Positions 35,720-44,944 of a DNA stretch of 64,000 nucleotides are shown here, piece after piece. Below the pieces are notes generated by a model. That model saw only the letters and a program-made list of their open reading frames with translations. It made no database searches and was not told where the DNA came from. The stretch covers positions 1,429,470 to 1,493,469 of the forward strand of contig NZ_AP018290.1 of assembly GCF_002368415.1 (NCBI RefSeq), written 5' to 3'. The first letter of the stretch is position 1. The number at the start of each line of letters is the position of its first letter. The position numbers were made by a program, and so were the translations under genes. The stretch comes from Calothrix sp. NIES-4105. Lineage in GTDB: Bacteria > Cyanobacteriota > Cyanobacteriia > Cyanobacteriales > Nostocaceae.

Positions 35720-36346
35720 ATGTTCAAAACCTTACTAGCAACTTTAGGCGCCAGCAGTGTACTACTAGCAAGCTGTACACAACAAGTTGAGTCAAAAAAC
35801 GTAGCTCAGGCGCCAACAACACCATCTACAGTAGAGGTGCAGCAAACGACGCAAAAACCTCAAGAACGTACACCTGATGTTGTCTATGTACCGACACCAA
35901 CAGAAGTTGTAGACAAAATGTTGTCTATGGCTAAAGTCGGAAAAAATGATATTTTATTCGACCTTGGTAGCGGTGACGGTAGAATTCCTATTACTGCGGC
36001 ACAAAGGTTTGGTACAAGAGGAACTGGGATAGATATAGACCCCGAGCGCATCAAAGAAGCAAACGCAAACGCCAAAAAAGCAGGTGTAACCGATAAAGTT
36101 ACATTCCTTCAACAAGACTTATTCAAGAGTGACTTTAGTAAAGCTACAGTCGTAACACTCTATTTATTACCAGAACTTAACGTCAAACTGCGCCCACAGC
36201 TATTTAAGCAACTTAAACCAGGTACCCGCATAGTATCCCACGCTTTCGATATGGGTGACTGGAAACCAGAACAAACAGCTAACGTTAACGGTCGAACGGT
36301 TTATTACTGGACTATACCCAAAGAAGTTCCTGCGAACCTGCGATAA
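35720..36346 (+). CDS. lipoprotein-type class I SAM-dependent methyltransferase
   Basis: The 208-residue protein begins with a lipoprotein signal (MFKTLLATLGASSVLLASC; lipobox LASC) and a Thr/Gln/Pro-rich linker. Then comes a Rossmann methyltransferase: VPTPTEVVDKMLSMA, motif I FDLGSGDGRI (about 80-89), the acidic GIDIDPERI (about 103-111) and FLQQDLF. An exported methyltransferase is odd because SAM is cytoplasmic. Either the signal keeps it on the inner face, or it is a degraded/renamed export signal. Methyltransferases with this opening (PTP.EVV..ML) are widespread, with unknown substrates. It follows the permease gene closely. Confidence 0.8.
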   Translation: MFKTLLATLGASSVLLASCTQQVESKNVAQAPTTPSTVEVQQTTQKPQERTPDVVYVPTPTEVVDKMLSMAKVGKNDILFDLGSGDGRIPITAAQRFGTRGTGIDIDPERIKEANANAKKAGVTDKVTFLQQDLFKSDFSKATVVTLYLLPELNVKLRPQLFKQLKPGTRIVSHAFDMGDWKPEQTANVNGRTVYYWTIPKEVPANLR

Positions 36347-36351
36347 ACCTG

Positions 36352-36459
36352 GCAACGGATGACTCTAGGATGTAACGGATAGGTTATTTTATAAAACTCA
36401 TCTTTGCTTGTAACAAACAACACATCCATTGTATCCGTTACATCCGTTGTATCCGTTGC
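36352..36459. repeat. inverted-repeat element, GCAACGGAT family, copy 1
   Basis: The left arm GGCAACGGATGACTCTAGG, then TGTAACGGAT, is mirrored on the right by ATCCGTTACATCCGTTG and ATCCGTTGC. The element is about 108 bp, non-coding, and a similar one is at 41366-41475. The arms are built of 9-bp ATCCGTTAC/ATCCGTTGT units, so it may have grown from a short tandem repeat. Confidence 0.65.
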
Positions 36460-36571
36460 TAACTTACCTATAAACTCACCAACCAAGGTGTGTTATTCCG
36501 TATCTTGTCCGTATTCTTCAAGCAGTGTAAAAAGCCTAGAATTATCAAAGGTGACTTTACATTTCTTAATT

Positions 36572-37504
36572 ATGCAGGCAGCTACGGTATATCCCACCTT
36601 ATCTATTCCCGGCAAGTATTGGCAATGGCGAGGACATAGTATCTATTATGTTCAAGCTGGAGAAAAACATGCTGGGCGCCCAGCTTTATTATTAGTGCAT
36701 GGTTTCGGCGCCTCTACAGACCATTGGCGTAAAAATATAGCTCAACTTTCGCAAAACTTTGATGTATATGCCATTGACCTGCTTGGTTACGGTAGGTCAG
36801 CGAAGCCTAAATTAGAGTATGGCGGTAACTTGTGGCGTGATCAATTATATGACTTTATTACTGAAGTAATTGGCAATAAAGCAATACTCGCGGGTAACTC
36901 ACTTGGTGGTTATGCATCTTTATGTCTTGCTGCACAGCGTCCAGACGCAGCAGCAGGTTTAATATTACTCAATAGTGCTGGGCCATTTAGCGATACTGAC
37001 TCATCTTCAGAACCTGAAGCAGTGCAAAGCGAAATTCAACCGCCAAAACAACCTGATATGGTGCAAAAATTGTTTGGTGAGGTCGCTAAATTCATTTTTA
37101 AACTGCCTTTAGCCCAATTTTTGATGTTTCAATACGCGCGTCAGCGTTGGGTAATTAGACAAACGCTTGAAAAAGTATACCTTGACAAAAGCGCCATCAC
37201 CAACGAATTAGTAGAAGATATTTACCGTCCATCGTGTGACGAAGGCGCCTTCGATGTTTTCGCTTCGATGTTCAGTACTCCCCAAGGAGAAAAAGTTGAT
37301 ATCTTACTGAGACAATTAACTTGTCCTTTACTAATATTATGGGGAGAAGCCGACCCGTGGATGAACGCGCGTGAACGTTCTAAACAATTTCAGCGCTACT
37401 ACCCCAATTTAACCGAACATTTCCTAAATGCAGGTCACTGTCCACATGACGAAATACCCGACCAAGTAAACGCACTTATTAAAGACTGGGCTTTAAAAGT
37501 ATAG
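36572..37504 (+). CDS. alpha/beta-fold hydrolase
   Basis: About 310 residues from ATG 36572 (MQAATVYPTLSIPGK). A longer frame upstream runs through the inverted-repeat element and is not protein-like. Motifs: oxyanion loop VHGFGAS, nucleophile elbow GNSLGG (Ser about 110), acid LWGEADPW (Asp about 260), and His in AGHCPHDE (about 290). The LWGEADPWMN-AGHCPHDEIPDQVN pattern is that of haloalkane dehalogenase/epoxide hydrolase relatives common in cyanobacteria and plastids. Substrate unknown, possibly a chlorophyll- or lipid-derived ester. It is cytoplasmic. The gene follows the inverted repeat. Confidence 0.85.
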   Translation: MQAATVYPTLSIPGKYWQWRGHSIYYVQAGEKHAGRPALLLVHGFGASTDHWRKNIAQLSQNFDVYAIDLLGYGRSAKPKLEYGGNLWRDQLYDFITEVIGNKAILAGNSLGGYASLCLAAQRPDAAAGLILLNSAGPFSDTDSSSEPEAVQSEIQPPKQPDMVQKLFGEVAKFIFKLPLAQFLMFQYARQRWVIRQTLEKVYLDKSAITNELVEDIYRPSCDEGAFDVFASMFSTPQGEKVDILLRQLTCPLLILWGEADPWMNARERSKQFQRYYPNLTEHFLNAGHCPHDEIPDQVNALIKDWALKV

Positions 37505-37507
37505 TAG

Positions 37508-37567
37508 GGTGCGTGAAAGCTGTTTAATATTTCATTTCATTTTAAATTGTAATGGCTTTCACGCATC
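37508..37567. repeat. inverted repeat, GGTGCGTGAA family, copy 1
   Basis: GGTGCGTGAAAGC at the left and GCTTTCACGCATC at the right form a hairpin directly after the hydrolase gene. A related copy is at 41266-41326, also just beside a gene. It could terminate the hydrolase transcript. Sequence from 37568 to 37858 shows no gene. Confidence 0.6.
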
Positions 37568-37858
37568 GAACTCGCGGCGCCGACCACAATAATAGCTAGA
37601 TAGTTCTGGTGTTTTTGCTTCTAGAGTATATAGTTACTTATAGAACTATAGTACTAAGTTATCTTGTGTCAGATAGTATTTTTATTTCTTAATATAAAAT
37701 TCATCGGAAATTAATCTATATGGCGCCTGCCTTGATGTGTCACTGTCATGCTTAACCATTTGTCAACCGTCAAGCGACTTAAAAAAGAAAATTTATAAGT
37801 GCTTGTAAGTCTCTCGCAGTACTAATGTTTTTGTAGATAAAAAGCTTTATTGTAAAAT

Positions 37859-39601
37859 TTGGAGTTATATATAAAGAATAATGCTGTGAACGAAGAGGAA
37901 TTTATCGAGCAGATTCAAGATGTACAAAGGCGTGTGGCAGAACTGAGACGTGATGCCAAGGATTTGCCTTTGCAGCAAAAAAGTAGGTTAACTGAGTCTC
38001 TGGAACGGTTAACGAGTGCTTTGCGAGATTTGCAAGTTGCTGAAGAAGCGATTAGATTATTGCTTTCTGCCGTCCAGCAGTCTAGAGACTCTATAGTTAT
38101 TACTAATGCATTATTAGACCATCCAGGCCCAGAGATTGTTTATGTGAATCCGGCATTTACTGAAATGACGGGTTATACTGCTGAAGAAGTCCTTGGTAAA
38201 ACTCCACGCTTACTCCAAGGCGCCAATACAGATAGAGCGTTGCTTAATGATTTACGTTGGCATTTACGTGAGGGTGAACCGTTTCATGGTGAAGCAATAA
38301 ATTATCACAAAGACGGTACAGAGTTTTTTGTTGAGTGGAATATTACGCCAATTCGCAATGTGAATCAAACAATTACACATTATGTTGCTATACAGCGTGA
38401 TATTACCGAACGCAAGGTTGCAGAGCAAGAACGGGAAAAATCGCTTACTCAAGAGCAAAGAAATCGTAATCAAGCAGAAGCAGCAAATCGAGCTAAAGAT
38501 GAGTTTTTAGCAACGCTTTCGCATGAGTTAAGAACTCCCTTAACTCCAATTCTTGGTTGGTCGAAGGTGTTACAAACAAAACAGCTTCCCGAAGCTAAAG
38601 TTAAAGAAGCGCTCTTCCAAATTGAAGAACATGCTAGACGGCAAGCGCAATTAGTCGATGATTTACTTGACATATCACGCATTACCCAAGGTAAACTAAC
38701 TTTGAGCTTAAGTTCAGTTTCACTTGTGGCGCCAATTAATGCAGCATTAGAAACGGTACGTCCTGCAGCACAAGCAAAATCAATTCATATCGAAACAATT
38801 TTAGACACAAGTATTCCTGTCGTGATGGGAGATGTCGGTAGACTTCAACAAGTTGTATGGAATATAGTCTCTAACGCAATTAAATTTACTCCTGAAAACG
38901 GTAATATTATGGTCAAACTTGAACGAGTAGACCATTACGCACAAATTACTGTTAGTGATACAGGTAGAGGTATTAGTCCAAAATTTATACCATATATATT
39001 TGATAGGTTCCGTCAAGAAGATAATTCTATAACGCGAGAATTTGGCGGTTTAGGATTAGGATTATCGTTATCGCAGCAATTAGTCGAAGCACATGGTGGT
39101 ACAATCACAGCTAGTAGTCCCGGAGTTGGGAAAGGGACAATTTTTAAAGTTACACTACCTTTGATGATAGAGGCAGTTCATAATAATTTATTAGATGCTA
39201 CGAAAGCAAATGAAACAGCAGAACAACTAAATTTAAAAGGTACGCGCGTGTTAGTTGTTGAAGATGAATCAGCCGCTTTGGAGTTTATTTCTTATATACT
39301 TGAAGAAGAAGGCGCGGTTGTTACTCCTGTAGCTACAGCGAAAGCAGCACTCGCGGTATTGAAAAAATATCAGTTTGATGTATTAGTATGTGACATCGGA
39401 CTCCAAGAAACGGATGGATATACATTAATACGTCGCATCCGCACTTTATCAGAAAAACACAATCGTAACATTAAAGCAATTGCCTTGACAGCTTACGCAA
39501 GTGAAGCTAATAAACAACAAGCCATAAATGCAGGTTTCCAGCTACATATAGCAAAACCTTTTGAACCAAGCGACTTAGTAGGCGCAATTGCCCAGTTGTA
39601 A
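37859..39601 (+). CDS. PAS hybrid histidine kinase (PAS-HisKA-HATPase-REC)
   Basis: Up to 580 residues; the start is uncertain. The TTG at 37859 opens the frame and a GTG at 37886 (MNEEEFIEQIQ) is an alternative. Order: a coiled-coil-like N-terminus (about 10-65); a PAS domain (about 85-190, IVYVNPAFTEMTGYTAEEV, ending TERK); HisKA with FLATLSHELRTPLTPILGW (His about 222); HATPase (VVWNIVSNAIKFTP, DTGRGISP, GGLGLGLSLS); and a C-terminal receiver (about 462-578, VLVCDIGLQETDGYTLI). The PAS has a LOV-like GKTPRLLQGANTD segment, but the flavin-binding Cys is absent, so it is unlikely to be a blue-light receptor. No DNA-binding domain. Soluble. Confidence 0.9.
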   Translation: MELYIKNNAVNEEEFIEQIQDVQRRVAELRRDAKDLPLQQKSRLTESLERLTSALRDLQVAEEAIRLLLSAVQQSRDSIVITNALLDHPGPEIVYVNPAFTEMTGYTAEEVLGKTPRLLQGANTDRALLNDLRWHLREGEPFHGEAINYHKDGTEFFVEWNITPIRNVNQTITHYVAIQRDITERKVAEQEREKSLTQEQRNRNQAEAANRAKDEFLATLSHELRTPLTPILGWSKVLQTKQLPEAKVKEALFQIEEHARRQAQLVDDLLDISRITQGKLTLSLSSVSLVAPINAALETVRPAAQAKSIHIETILDTSIPVVMGDVGRLQQVVWNIVSNAIKFTPENGNIMVKLERVDHYAQITVSDTGRGISPKFIPYIFDRFRQEDNSITREFGGLGLGLSLSQQLVEAHGGTITASSPGVGKGTIFKVTLPLMIEAVHNNLLDATKANETAEQLNLKGTRVLVVEDESAALEFISYILEEEGAVVTPVATAKAALAVLKKYQFDVLVCDIGLQETDGYTLIRRIRTLSEKHNRNIKAIALTAYASEANKQQAINAGFQLHIAKPFEPSDLVGAIAQL

Positions 39602-39618
39602 GGTGGGCACTGCCCACC
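39602..39618 (+). terminator. hairpin after the hybrid kinase gene
   Basis: GGTGGGCACTGCCCACC is a perfect 8-bp-stem palindrome lying directly after the stop codon, followed by an ATATAT-rich stretch (39619-39642). Likely terminator. Confidence 0.6.
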
Positions 39619-39649
39619 ATGTATATGTATATATATATATACAAACAAT

Positions 39650-39677
39650 TAAGCCTAGTCAGAGGTGACTAGGCTTA
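39650..39677. other. 12-bp stem hairpin
   Basis: TAAGCCTAGTCA and TGACTAGGCTTA form a perfect 12-bp stem with a GAGG loop. It may be a bidirectional terminator between the kinase and the genes read from the right. Confidence 0.55.
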
Positions 39678-39715
39678 ACGTCGATTAAAATGATTCAAAC
39701 TACTTTACTTTGAGA

Positions 39716-39820
39716 TTACTCGAAGGTTAACAAATAAGGGTTTACATTATCACGAACAAACTCAGCATTTTTGTGTTTTTCCGCTTTGGGATTTGGCTTG
39801 CTATCCAATATCGGCAGCAT
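39716..39820 (-). CDS. possible 34-residue ORF or gene remnant
   Basis: A frame from ATG 39820 reads MLPILDSKPNPKAEKHKNAE and ends in NPYLLTFE. It has protein-like composition but no ribosome site and no recognised family. It may be a remnant, since the same frame continues upstream without a start for some codons. Weak call. Confidence 0.25.
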   Translation of the reverse strand: MLPILDSKPNPKAEKHKNAEFVRDNVNPYLLTFE

Positions 39821-40027
39821 CGCCACTTTTTTTGAGTATGCTGAAAATTTGTTTTGGGCTATTGACCGGAGACACCTTGTCTAATACCCTTTAAGTTTGG
39901 TTTGTTCCTTTGGTGTCTTGATTATTAATTTAGCACCCATTAAACACGTGACAACCTGCTTTTAATCTTTTTTTACAACAGTTAAACTTTCGCAATAATA
40001 GAGACTAAACATGTGAGCGTCTCTACA

Positions 40028-41236
40028 TCAAACCAACATTCCAGCAATTGCAGCAGTAATAAAACTAGCTAATAACCCGCCTATCATTGATTTAACACCC
40101 ATACGCGCTAAATCATGCTGACGGTGCGGCGCCATTCCAGTAATACCACCAATTGTGATACCAATAGAACCGATATTGGCGAAGTTACATAGAGCATAAG
40201 TGGCAATAATAATTCCACGTTCGGATATTTGCTTTTTCTCAATAACTGTTTTTAAATCTAAAAAAGCGATAAATTCGTTCAAAATCGTTTTTTTGCCTAA
40301 TAAAGCTCCGACTTGCATACAATCAGATAATGGTACTCCCATTAAAAATGCTATAGGCGCCATTACAAACGATAAAATCCATTCGAGTGATAACTGTGGT
40401 AATAGAACACGCGCTCCGATCCATCCGAGTAAAGCATTAACAACGGCGAGTAAACCTAAAAATGCGATGATCATTACACCAACGTTTACAGCCAACTTAA
40501 CTCCATCTATTGCACCAGTCGTTGCCGCATCAATAGCATTAACATAATTAGTCTTTACATCCATTTTGACATTGCCTGCGGTTTCGGCAACTTCAGTTTC
40601 TGGATACAGCAGCTTTGCGACTACTAGCGCAGTTGGTGCTGTCATAAAAAATGCTGCTATCAGATGTTCTGCTGGTACACCAAACGATAAATAGGCGCCT
40701 AAAACACCTCCAGCAACCGTTGCAAACCCTCCTGTCATCACCGCAAATAGTTCTGATTGTGTCATTTTTGCGACAAATGGCTTGACTATAAGTGGTGATT
40801 CAGTTGGACCTAAAAAGATATTACCAGCAGTTGATAACGACTCGGCGCCGGAGGTTTGCATCGTTTTCATCATCACCCAGGCTAAACCATTAACGACCCA
40901 TTGTAAAATACCGTAGTGATATAAAATACTAATAAATGCTGAGAAAAAAATGATAGTGGGAAGTATCTGAAACGCAAATAAGTGTTCTCTATAATTGTCA
41001 CCGAATACAAACTTGGCGCCGACATCTGAATACGACAGAAAATTTGCGACAATATCACCTAAAGACTTAAAGACTGTTAAACCCCAAGGAGTTTTGAGTA
41101 TTAATAGTGCAAATCCAAACTCTAGCCCCAAACCCCAAGCGATAGTACGCCATCGTATCGCTTTACGATTAACTGACAAAGCATAAGATATACCAATAAA
41201 TACAATGATACCAATTAACGAAATCGCGCGCTCCAT
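40028..41236 (-). CDS. concentrative nucleoside transporter (CNT/NupC family)
   Basis: The 402-residue polytopic protein has the CNT family core: QTSGAESLSTAGNIFLGPTE, then SPLIVKPFVAKMTQSE (the conserved G-x-x-x-F-x-G-x-T-E nucleoside-binding hairpin) and TALVVAKLLYPETE. The C-terminal half carries ALCNFANIGSIGITIGGI. It should import nucleosides with Na+ or H+. GAGGGTC before the ATG is a good ribosome site. The transporter stands alone; no nucleoside-catabolism gene is next to it. Repeats of two families follow its start in the promoter region (41266-41475). Confidence 0.93.
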   Translation of the reverse strand: MERAISLIGIIVFIGISYALSVNRKAIRWRTIAWGLGLEFGFALLILKTPWGLTVFKSLGDIVANFLSYSDVGAKFVFGDNYREHLFAFQILPTIIFFSAFISILYHYGILQWVVNGLAWVMMKTMQTSGAESLSTAGNIFLGPTESPLIVKPFVAKMTQSELFAVMTGGFATVAGGVLGAYLSFGVPAEHLIAAFFMTAPTALVVAKLLYPETEVAETAGNVKMDVKTNYVNAIDAATTGAIDGVKLAVNVGVMIIAFLGLLAVVNALLGWIGARVLLPQLSLEWILSFVMAPIAFLMGVPLSDCMQVGALLGKKTILNEFIAFLDLKTVIEKKQISERGIIIATYALCNFANIGSIGITIGGITGMAPHRQHDLARMGVKSMIGGLLASFITAAIAGMLV

Positions 41237-41265
41237 AATGACCCTCTAATCAGCAACCCCAGTAA

Positions 41266-41326
41266 GGTGCGTGAAGGCTACAAGATATTTCAATTCAGTG
41301 GTAAAACTACGTAGCCTTCACGCACC
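41266..41326. repeat. inverted repeat, GGTGCGTGAA family, copy 2
   Basis: GGTGCGTGAAGGCTAC at the left and GTAGCCTTCACGCACC at the right are perfect complements with a 28-29 base loop. It is a second member of the family at 37508-37567, sitting in the promoter region of the nucleoside transporter. Confidence 0.65.
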
Positions 41327-41365
41327 CTACAAAGATACATCAATTGCGCTCAATGTTACGAAATT

Positions 41366-41475
41366 GGCAACGGATGTAACGGATGTAACGGATAGCCTGT
41401 TTAGGCTATTGTTGATAACTAGACTTTATTCGTAACAAATAACTTATCCGTTACATCCGTTCCGGAATCCGTTGC
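41366..41475. repeat. inverted-repeat element, GCAACGGAT family, copy 2
   Basis: Starts GGCAACGGATGTAACGGAT and ends TTATCCGTTACATCCGTT, then GTTGC. About 110 bp, it parallels the element at 36352-36459 in ends and length but not in its middle. A decayed right end of a third copy is near 46790-46830 (GTTACATCTG, ATCCGTTGCC). Confidence 0.65.
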
Positions 41476-41557
41476 AAACTTGCCTATTCATAATTTAATA
41501 GCTCCCCAACCTACGATTCTTCTAAAATAGGGAGAGGCCGAGATGGGGACAGGGTAA

Positions 41558-43462
41558 ATGGTACGCTTAGAACTTTGGCAATGGTTGGTTTTGGGACTTC
41601 CAATAGCATCTATTATTGGTTTTTTGTTAGTTGCTGCGGGTGTGCAAATCCATGAATGGCGCCTGAACTGGATTTGGGCAGTTTTTACTGTTATGCTGGT
41701 TGTATGGCGCCAGTTGCTAGTAAAGTGGACGAAACCAGTTTTAACGCAAGTTGAGGAAGTAGTCGCAGAAATAAGTCGCGATTTGGAGTCACAAGGTGAT
41801 ACGGTAGCCGTAGGGGCAAAAGCAAGCCAAGTTGAAACCGCTTTGAAGCAGGTTTTGGAAGCATCGCAAAATGATGTGGCGATATGGGAAGATATACAAA
41901 CTTTTTGGCAACGGTGTCTTGATTTAGTCGCAGCAATTGCCCGAATATATTATCCTGAAGTTAAATATCCCCAGTTAAATATTTATATTCCGCAAGCTTA
42001 TGGGTTAATTCGAGGAACTGTAGATGATATGGATAGCTGGATGCAAAAGCTATCACCCGCATTAAACCAAGTAAGTATTGCCCAAGCATATGAAGCATAC
42101 GAAGTTTATCAAAAGCTCGAACCTTCCGCGCGTAAGTTATTAAGAGTTTGGGATACGGCACAATGGTTATTTAACCCTGCTGCTGCTGTAGCTAAACGAG
42201 CTTCGCAACGTTATGGTAACAAAGCAAATCAGCAATTACTCGGAAATTTAAACCAGTTAATGCGCGAAGCTGCTTTGAGAAACTTATGTAGACAAGCTGT
42301 AACTCTTTACAGTGGTAAAGCGAGTTTATCTACATATATATCTACACCCACACCAACATTACCACAACAACCAAAAACAGAGACTTTACGCGATATCCTT
42401 ATTCAAGCTCAACCTGTAGAAGCAGTTGAAGTAAAACCTGTTAATATTCTTATTGTTGGTCGTACAGGCGCCGGAAAAAGTAGTTTAATAAATACACTAT
42501 TTCAATCTGAGCTAGCGGAAGTTGACGTATTACCTAGCACCGATAAAATTCAAAGCTATCATTGGCAAACTGATAATCAAGAAGTATTAACGCTTTTAGA
42601 CACACCCGGTTACGAACAAGTTAAAGGCGGCGCCTTGCGTGATACAGTTTTAGAATATACACACAAAGCAGATTTACTTTTATTAGTAACCCCAGTCTTA
42701 GACCCTTCATTACAAATCGATGCAGACTTTTTGCGCGATATCAAAGCCGAAGTAAATGACCTACCCACAATATCAATTGTTACCCAAGTAGACAAACTAC
42801 GTCCAATTCGTGAATGGGAACCACCCTACGACTGGCAAAGTGGAGAAAGACCGAAAGAAGTTGCAATTCGCGAAGCTGTAAAATATCGTGCAGAATTACT
42901 AAGTAACTACTGCGATATTATATTACCCGTTGTGACTAGCGACATTAAAACAAATCGCCAAGGATGGGGAATAGATACATTATCATTGGCATTAATCGAA
43001 GCCATCAACCCAGCCAAACAACAGCGACTAGCCAGATTTTTACGTGATGTTGATGCCAAAAGCCTTGCTGCAGCAAAGATTATTGATAACTATACCTTCC
43101 AAATGACAACAGCACAAGGACTAACAGCATTACTAAAAAGTCCCGTCCTACAGTTTATCTCTACCGTCTCCACAGGTTCACCAGCACTTGCCAACTTACT
43201 AGCAGCAAAAATACCCGCAGAACAATTACCACTCGTTATTGGTAAATTACAAATTGCATATGAGTTATTTTCGCTGTTGAGTCCAGATAGCTCAAACCCT
43301 TTTAATTTTGACTTGCGCTCAATATGGACGCTGCTTTTAGATAATACATCGGCGCCTGACCGTAACGCATGGGCATTTGGACGCGCGCTGGTTGAATACT
43401 GGACACAAAATTTAACAGTCGAACAACTAAAACAAAGGTTTGAGTTTTATTTGCAATCTTAG
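41558..43462 (+). CDS. membrane-anchored GTPase (Era/dynamin-like)
   Basis: The 634-residue protein has two N-terminal membrane helices (about 6-27 and 36-50), then a helical region (about 60-280). The GTPase domain shows G1 GRTGAGKS (about 301-308), G3 DTPGYEQ (347-353) and G4 TQVDK (about 408-412), as in TrmE-Era-Septin class proteins. A helical C-terminal region follows (about 470-634). Such proteins resemble YcjX/DUF697-type and bacterial dynamin-like GTPases that work at membranes. The start is ATG 41558. Role unknown; remodelling of thylakoid or cell membrane is possible but not shown. Confidence 0.85.
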   Translation: MVRLELWQWLVLGLPIASIIGFLLVAAGVQIHEWRLNWIWAVFTVMLVVWRQLLVKWTKPVLTQVEEVVAEISRDLESQGDTVAVGAKASQVETALKQVLEASQNDVAIWEDIQTFWQRCLDLVAAIARIYYPEVKYPQLNIYIPQAYGLIRGTVDDMDSWMQKLSPALNQVSIAQAYEAYEVYQKLEPSARKLLRVWDTAQWLFNPAAAVAKRASQRYGNKANQQLLGNLNQLMREAALRNLCRQAVTLYSGKASLSTYISTPTPTLPQQPKTETLRDILIQAQPVEAVEVKPVNILIVGRTGAGKSSLINTLFQSELAEVDVLPSTDKIQSYHWQTDNQEVLTLLDTPGYEQVKGGALRDTVLEYTHKADLLLLVTPVLDPSLQIDADFLRDIKAEVNDLPTISIVTQVDKLRPIREWEPPYDWQSGERPKEVAIREAVKYRAELLSNYCDIILPVVTSDIKTNRQGWGIDTLSLALIEAINPAKQQRLARFLRDVDAKSLAAAKIIDNYTFQMTTAQGLTALLKSPVLQFISTVSTGSPALANLLAAKIPAEQLPLVIGKLQIAYELFSLLSPDSSNPFNFDLRSIWTLLLDNTSAPDRNAWAFGRALVEYWTQNLTVEQLKQRFEFYLQS

Positions 43463-43764
43463 GTATGTGAACTCGGTACTCAAGACCTGAATTACGAGAA
43501 TAAGTGAAAAATGTTGCAGTTTTGTTATAAAAATGTTAAGTTCAATTTATAGAAAATCGCAAAACCACAAATAAAACTTATAAGAATGGTTTAGCGATTG
43601 AGAAATTCGGTTGGCTGAACGACTATGCCATCGAACCTTTGTAAGGAAATGATAGATAAATCTCAGTTTAACTTTACTGAGTGCCCATAAACAAACGGCA
43701 CCTTTTTGATGAGTGGTTCTAGCAAGTTTGACCTGAAAGTAACCTCAATTGGAGCATAATTATT

Positions 43765-43911
43765 ATGTCGAAAGAGAAAAAGGGCAATAGAGAAGCTAAA
43801 AAAGCCAAAAAAGAATCTAATGGTACTAAGAAAGAAAAGAAAGACCCTAATAGACATGATGGTCCTGTAGTCCGTGTAGCGAAAAAATCAAATGACCCAC
43901 GAAACACTTAA
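43765..43911 (+). CDS. small lysine-rich protein
   Basis: The 48-residue protein starts at ATG 43765, with GGAG about nine bases upstream. It is very basic: MSKEKKGNREAKKAKKESN, ending HDGPVVRVAKKSNDP. It may bind nucleic acid or be disordered. The open frame is short but starts with a good ribosome site, and its end (GPVVRVAKK) is unlike random sequence. No family is recognised. Confidence 0.5.
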   Translation: MSKEKKGNREAKKAKKESNGTKKEKKDPNRHDGPVVRVAKKSNDPRNT

Positions 43912-44102
43912 CCTTTTCGAGCATTGCCTTTTGATAATTAAGTAATTTTTACAATGTTTATGAGGGCTGAAATCCTCATAATACATTTTATAAGACATTA
44001 TGTGCTGCACATGTTTCAAGTCCAAATAAATAAAGCTAATTATAATTAAGATTAAGTTTACAAAATAAATATTTAATCTTTAACAGAATTTAAGATAATT
44101 TA

Positions 44103-44944
44103 ATGCCATTCAACGACTTAACAAGCAATCCTTACTTTGGAACGCAACGTGTAATGATGGGTTCTCGCGCGGCAGTTGCAACAAGTCAACCTTTGGCAGT
44201 TGCTGCAGGGATGGAAATGTTTTATTTAGGAGGAAATGCAGTTGATGCAGCTATTGCAACAGCTATTGCTCTCACTGTTGTGGAACCTACTCTAATGGTA
44301 TTGGTTCAGATGCGTTTGCTATTGTTTGGGATGGAAAAATTCACGGTTTAAATGGTTCTGGTAAAAGTCCTCAAAATTTGACGTTGAATGATTTTGCAGA
44401 ATTTACTGAGGTTCCAGAACGGGGGTGGCATTCTGTAACTGTACCAGGCGCCGTTTCTGCTTGGCGTGCTTTATGGGAACGTTGGGGAAAGTTACCATTT
44501 GAGGCTTTATTTATACCTGCTATTCGCTATGCTGAGTCTGGTTTTCCAGTGGCGCCTGTTACTTCGCTATTATGGTCTTCTGCAGAAAGGATTTTTTTAC
44601 CTCTTACAGGTGATGAGTTTGCACCTTTCAAGGAAGTGTTTTTTCCTAATAATAAGGCGCCTGTAGCTGGAGAAATTTGGTCTTCTCAACTTCATGCTGA
44701 AACTTTAAGGGAAATTGCTGCTACAGGTGGTGAAAGTTTTTACCGAGGTAAGCTTGCTCGACACATGGTAGAGTTTGCTAATGCGACTGGTGGATATTTA
44801 AGTTTAGAAGATTTTGCGACACATCAAGCTGAATGGGTGGCGCCAATTTCTACTAACTATCGAGGTGTGACAGTTTGGGAAATTCCTCCTAATACTCAAG
44901 GTATTGCCGCGTTAATTGGTTTAAATTGGACTGCCAAAAATTAA
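44103..44944 (+). pseudogene. broken gamma-glutamyltransferase
   Basis: The first 65 codons read as the N-terminus of gamma-glutamyltransferase (MGSRAAVATSQPLAVAAGM, LGGNAVDAAIATAIALTVVE). Near 44290-44297 one base is lost (expected EPTSNGIGSDAF), throwing the frame off. From about 44300 the next frame continues IVWDGKIHGLNGSGKSP to QGIAALIGLN at 44925. The family needs about 500 residues with a catalytic Thr in the C-terminal half. The present gene stops after about 280 residues, with the region after GLN replaced by unrelated DNA. It is therefore dead twice over. The enzyme would transfer gamma-glutamyl groups from glutathione. Confidence 0.9.

Noticed and set aside
36404-36571. Longer N-terminus for the alpha/beta hydrolase
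   Set aside because: The extra codons run through the ATCCGTTAC inverted repeat and give low-complexity sequence (SIVSVTSVVSVANL).
37859-39601. LOV-type blue-light receptor
   Set aside because: The PAS domain has a LOV-like GKTPRLLQGANTD stretch but lacks the flavin-binding cysteine (NCRFLQ in true LOV).
43663-43907. Two phenylalanine-rich frames opposite the small lysine-rich gene
   Set aside because: They are complements of AAA/GAA-rich codons of the plus-strand gene and have no ribosome site.
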